Source of the DNA: an uncultured Clostridia bacterium
GTDB taxonomy: Bacteria > Bacillota > Clostridia > TANB77 > CAG-508
Direction of reading: 5' to 3'
DNA: 6,198 nucleotides
Assembly: GCA_948919095.1 (NCBI GenBank)
Contig: CAQYCU010000024.1
Coordinates: forward strand, 13,262-19,459
Shown here: piece after piece, positions 5,369-6,198 of the stretch
Layout: every line of letters begins with the position of its first letter
Numbering within the stretch: position 1 is the first letter of the stretch
Made by a program: the position numbers and the translations under genes
Notes under the pieces: generated by a model
Databases searched by the model: none
Seen by the model: only the letters and a program-made list of their open reading frames with translations
Told to the model about the DNA's origin: nothing

Positions 5369-5845
5369 CTATGCTTCTAATTTGTCATTTTCTTTTTCTT
5401 GTTGTATTTCAATAGCTTTTTTTATTTTCTTTTTCATTGTTATTTTAGTTCCCAGTCCAACTAATGATTGAACTTTAATTTCATCCATAAAACTTTCCAT
5501 AATTGTAAAACCCATTCCCGACCTTTCGAGCTCTGGCTTTGAGGTATATAAAGGCTTACGAGCAAGTTCAATGTCCTCAATTCCTTTTCCATTATCTATA
5601 ATCTCAATTTCAAGTGTATCAGCAAAAATTCTAGCATTAATCTTTACTATTCCATCTTCGCTATCATATCCATGTATAATGCTGTTAGTTACTGCTTCAG
5701 ATATTGCAGTTTTTATATCAGATAAATCATCAATTGTTATGTCAAGACTAGATACAAACGCTGCAACTGTTATTCTTGCAAATGCTTCATTACTAGTTTT
5801 ACTTTTAAATTCTAGTTTCATTTCATTATCATATAGCCCTCTCAT
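5369..5845 (-). CDS. spoIIAB: SpoIIAB, anti-sigma F factor and serine kinase
   Basis: SpoIIAB is a GHKL-fold kinase that binds SigF and phosphorylates SpoIIAA. The 158 residues start at ATG 5843-5845, 6 nt after AGGAGG (5852-5857). Upstream in-frame GTG/ATG codons at 5858-5863 overlap the SD and are not used. Seen are LEFKSK and NEAFARITVAAF with Arg24 (Arg20 in B. subtilis, a partner-contact residue), the N-box EAVTNSIIHGY with Glu50 and Asn54 (base and magnesium ligand), the G1 box DNGKGI (Asp84), and the G2 box SGMGFTIM (109-116). A charged tail of about 10 residues (QQEKENDKLEA) extends past the B. subtilis end. The frameshift-corrected spoIIAA would end 17 bp inside this gene, implying translational coupling. 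Confidence 0.96.
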   Translation of the reverse strand: MRGLYDNEMKLEFKSKTSNEAFARITVAAFVSSLDITIDDLSDIKTAISEAVTNSIIHGYDSEDGIVKINARIFADTLEIEIIDNGKGIEDIELARKPLYTSKPELERSGMGFTIMESFMDEIKVQSLVGLGTKITMKKKIKKAIEIQQEKENDKLEA

Positions 5846-6168
5846 TATATTCCTCCTCATCACTATATATTTTTATTATTCTTGATACTCCACTCATATC
5901 AAATATTCGTTTCATGTTTTTATTTACTTTTATTATTTCTAAATCTCCGCCTAGCATTTTTATCAATTTGTACCTTCCGAAGAACTAGTCCTATTCCTGA
6001 ACTGTCCATAAAAGAAATGTTACTAAAATCAAATAAAACTTTTCTTGGAATAAATTTTTCAATTTCATTATCCATCTTCCTCCTTATCTTATCAGTAGTA
6101 TGTTGATCAATTTCCTCTGTTAATTGTACAATTAGCATTTTGTTTTCTTTTGAATATTCTGTTATCAC
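5829..6168 (-). pseudogene. spoIIAA: SpoIIAA, anti-anti-sigma F factor, interrupted by a +1 frameshift
   Basis: SpoIIAA is the STAS-domain partner that frees SigF from SpoIIAB. Its second Ser in DSSG is phosphorylated by SpoIIAB and dephosphorylated by SpoIIE. The start is GTG (6166-6168), 7 nt after GGAGG (6176-6180). LTEEIDQHTTD and VLFDFSNISFMDSSGIGLVL (Ser57) are normal. At codon 64 frame 0 reads CGG and departs from the family, then stops at TAA 5920-5922 (82 residues). Omitting one base (complement of 5979) continues GRYKLIKMLGGDLEIIKVN and KRIFDMSGVSRIIKIY to TGA at 5829-5831, giving 112 residues, close to the usual length. Both halves look under selection, so the cause is a sequence error, a very recent mutation, or programmed recoding. 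It is the first gene of the operon; the operon promoter would lie beyond the right edge. Confidence 0.9.
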
Positions 6169-6198
6169 ATTTTTACCTCCATAAAAGTTTTGTTCTTT

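Noticed and set aside
5846..5863. Upstream GTG/ATG starts for spoIIAB
   Set aside because: They overlap the AGGAGG that serves ATG 5845, and they lack an SD of their own.
4052..5885. Plus-strand open frames opposite spoIID, sigF and spoIIAB
   Set aside because: These are antisense shadows with hydrophobic low-complexity translations. The minus-strand genes carry clear catalytic or DNA-binding motifs.

Overview
This window comes from an AT-rich, endospore-forming Bacillota chromosome, most probably class Clostridia. The evidence is the strongly A/T-biased codon use, the AGGAGG-type ribosome binding sites, the spoIIA operon, and spoIID followed directly by spoIIQ, an order known from Clostridioides. 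The species cannot be named. No mobile element, CRISPR array, tRNA, rRNA or clearly foreign segment is visible. I see no previously undescribed system: this is core chromosome with a few real oddities.

Left part (1-1890), translation genes. The 5' part of rplM (L13) runs off the left edge on the minus strand, behind a sigma-A-type promoter and an RNA leader. Diverging from it on the plus strand is the infC-rpmI-rplT operon (IF3, L35, L20). It has its own promoter, a highly folded leader of about 200 nt that ends in an intrinsic terminator (an L20-type attenuator), and an infC start codon that appears to be AUA. The operon ends at a hairpin terminator at 1858-1891.

Middle (1921-2331), minus strand. 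A veg-family gene has its own promoter with an extended -10 and a 17-bp-stem terminator facing the rplT terminator.

Right part (2449-6198), minus strand, early sporulation. In transcription order it reads spoIIAA, spoIIAB, sigF, spoIID, spoIIQ. SpoIIAA/SpoIIAB/SigF form the anti-anti-sigma, anti-sigma and sigma switch that starts forespore-specific transcription. SpoIID is the peptidoglycan lytic transglycosylase of engulfment. SpoIIQ is the forespore-membrane M23-domain protein that bridges to SpoIIIAH. A good sigma-F-type promoter lies upstream of spoIIQ, so the switch sits beside one of its likely targets.

The main anomaly is in spoIIAA. Reading frame 0 stops after 82 residues, but skipping one C in the minus strand (position 5979) restores a full 112-residue SpoIIAA that ends inside the start of spoIIAB. 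This is a sequencing or assembly error, a recent mutation, or a +1 recoding site at CUU-CGG.
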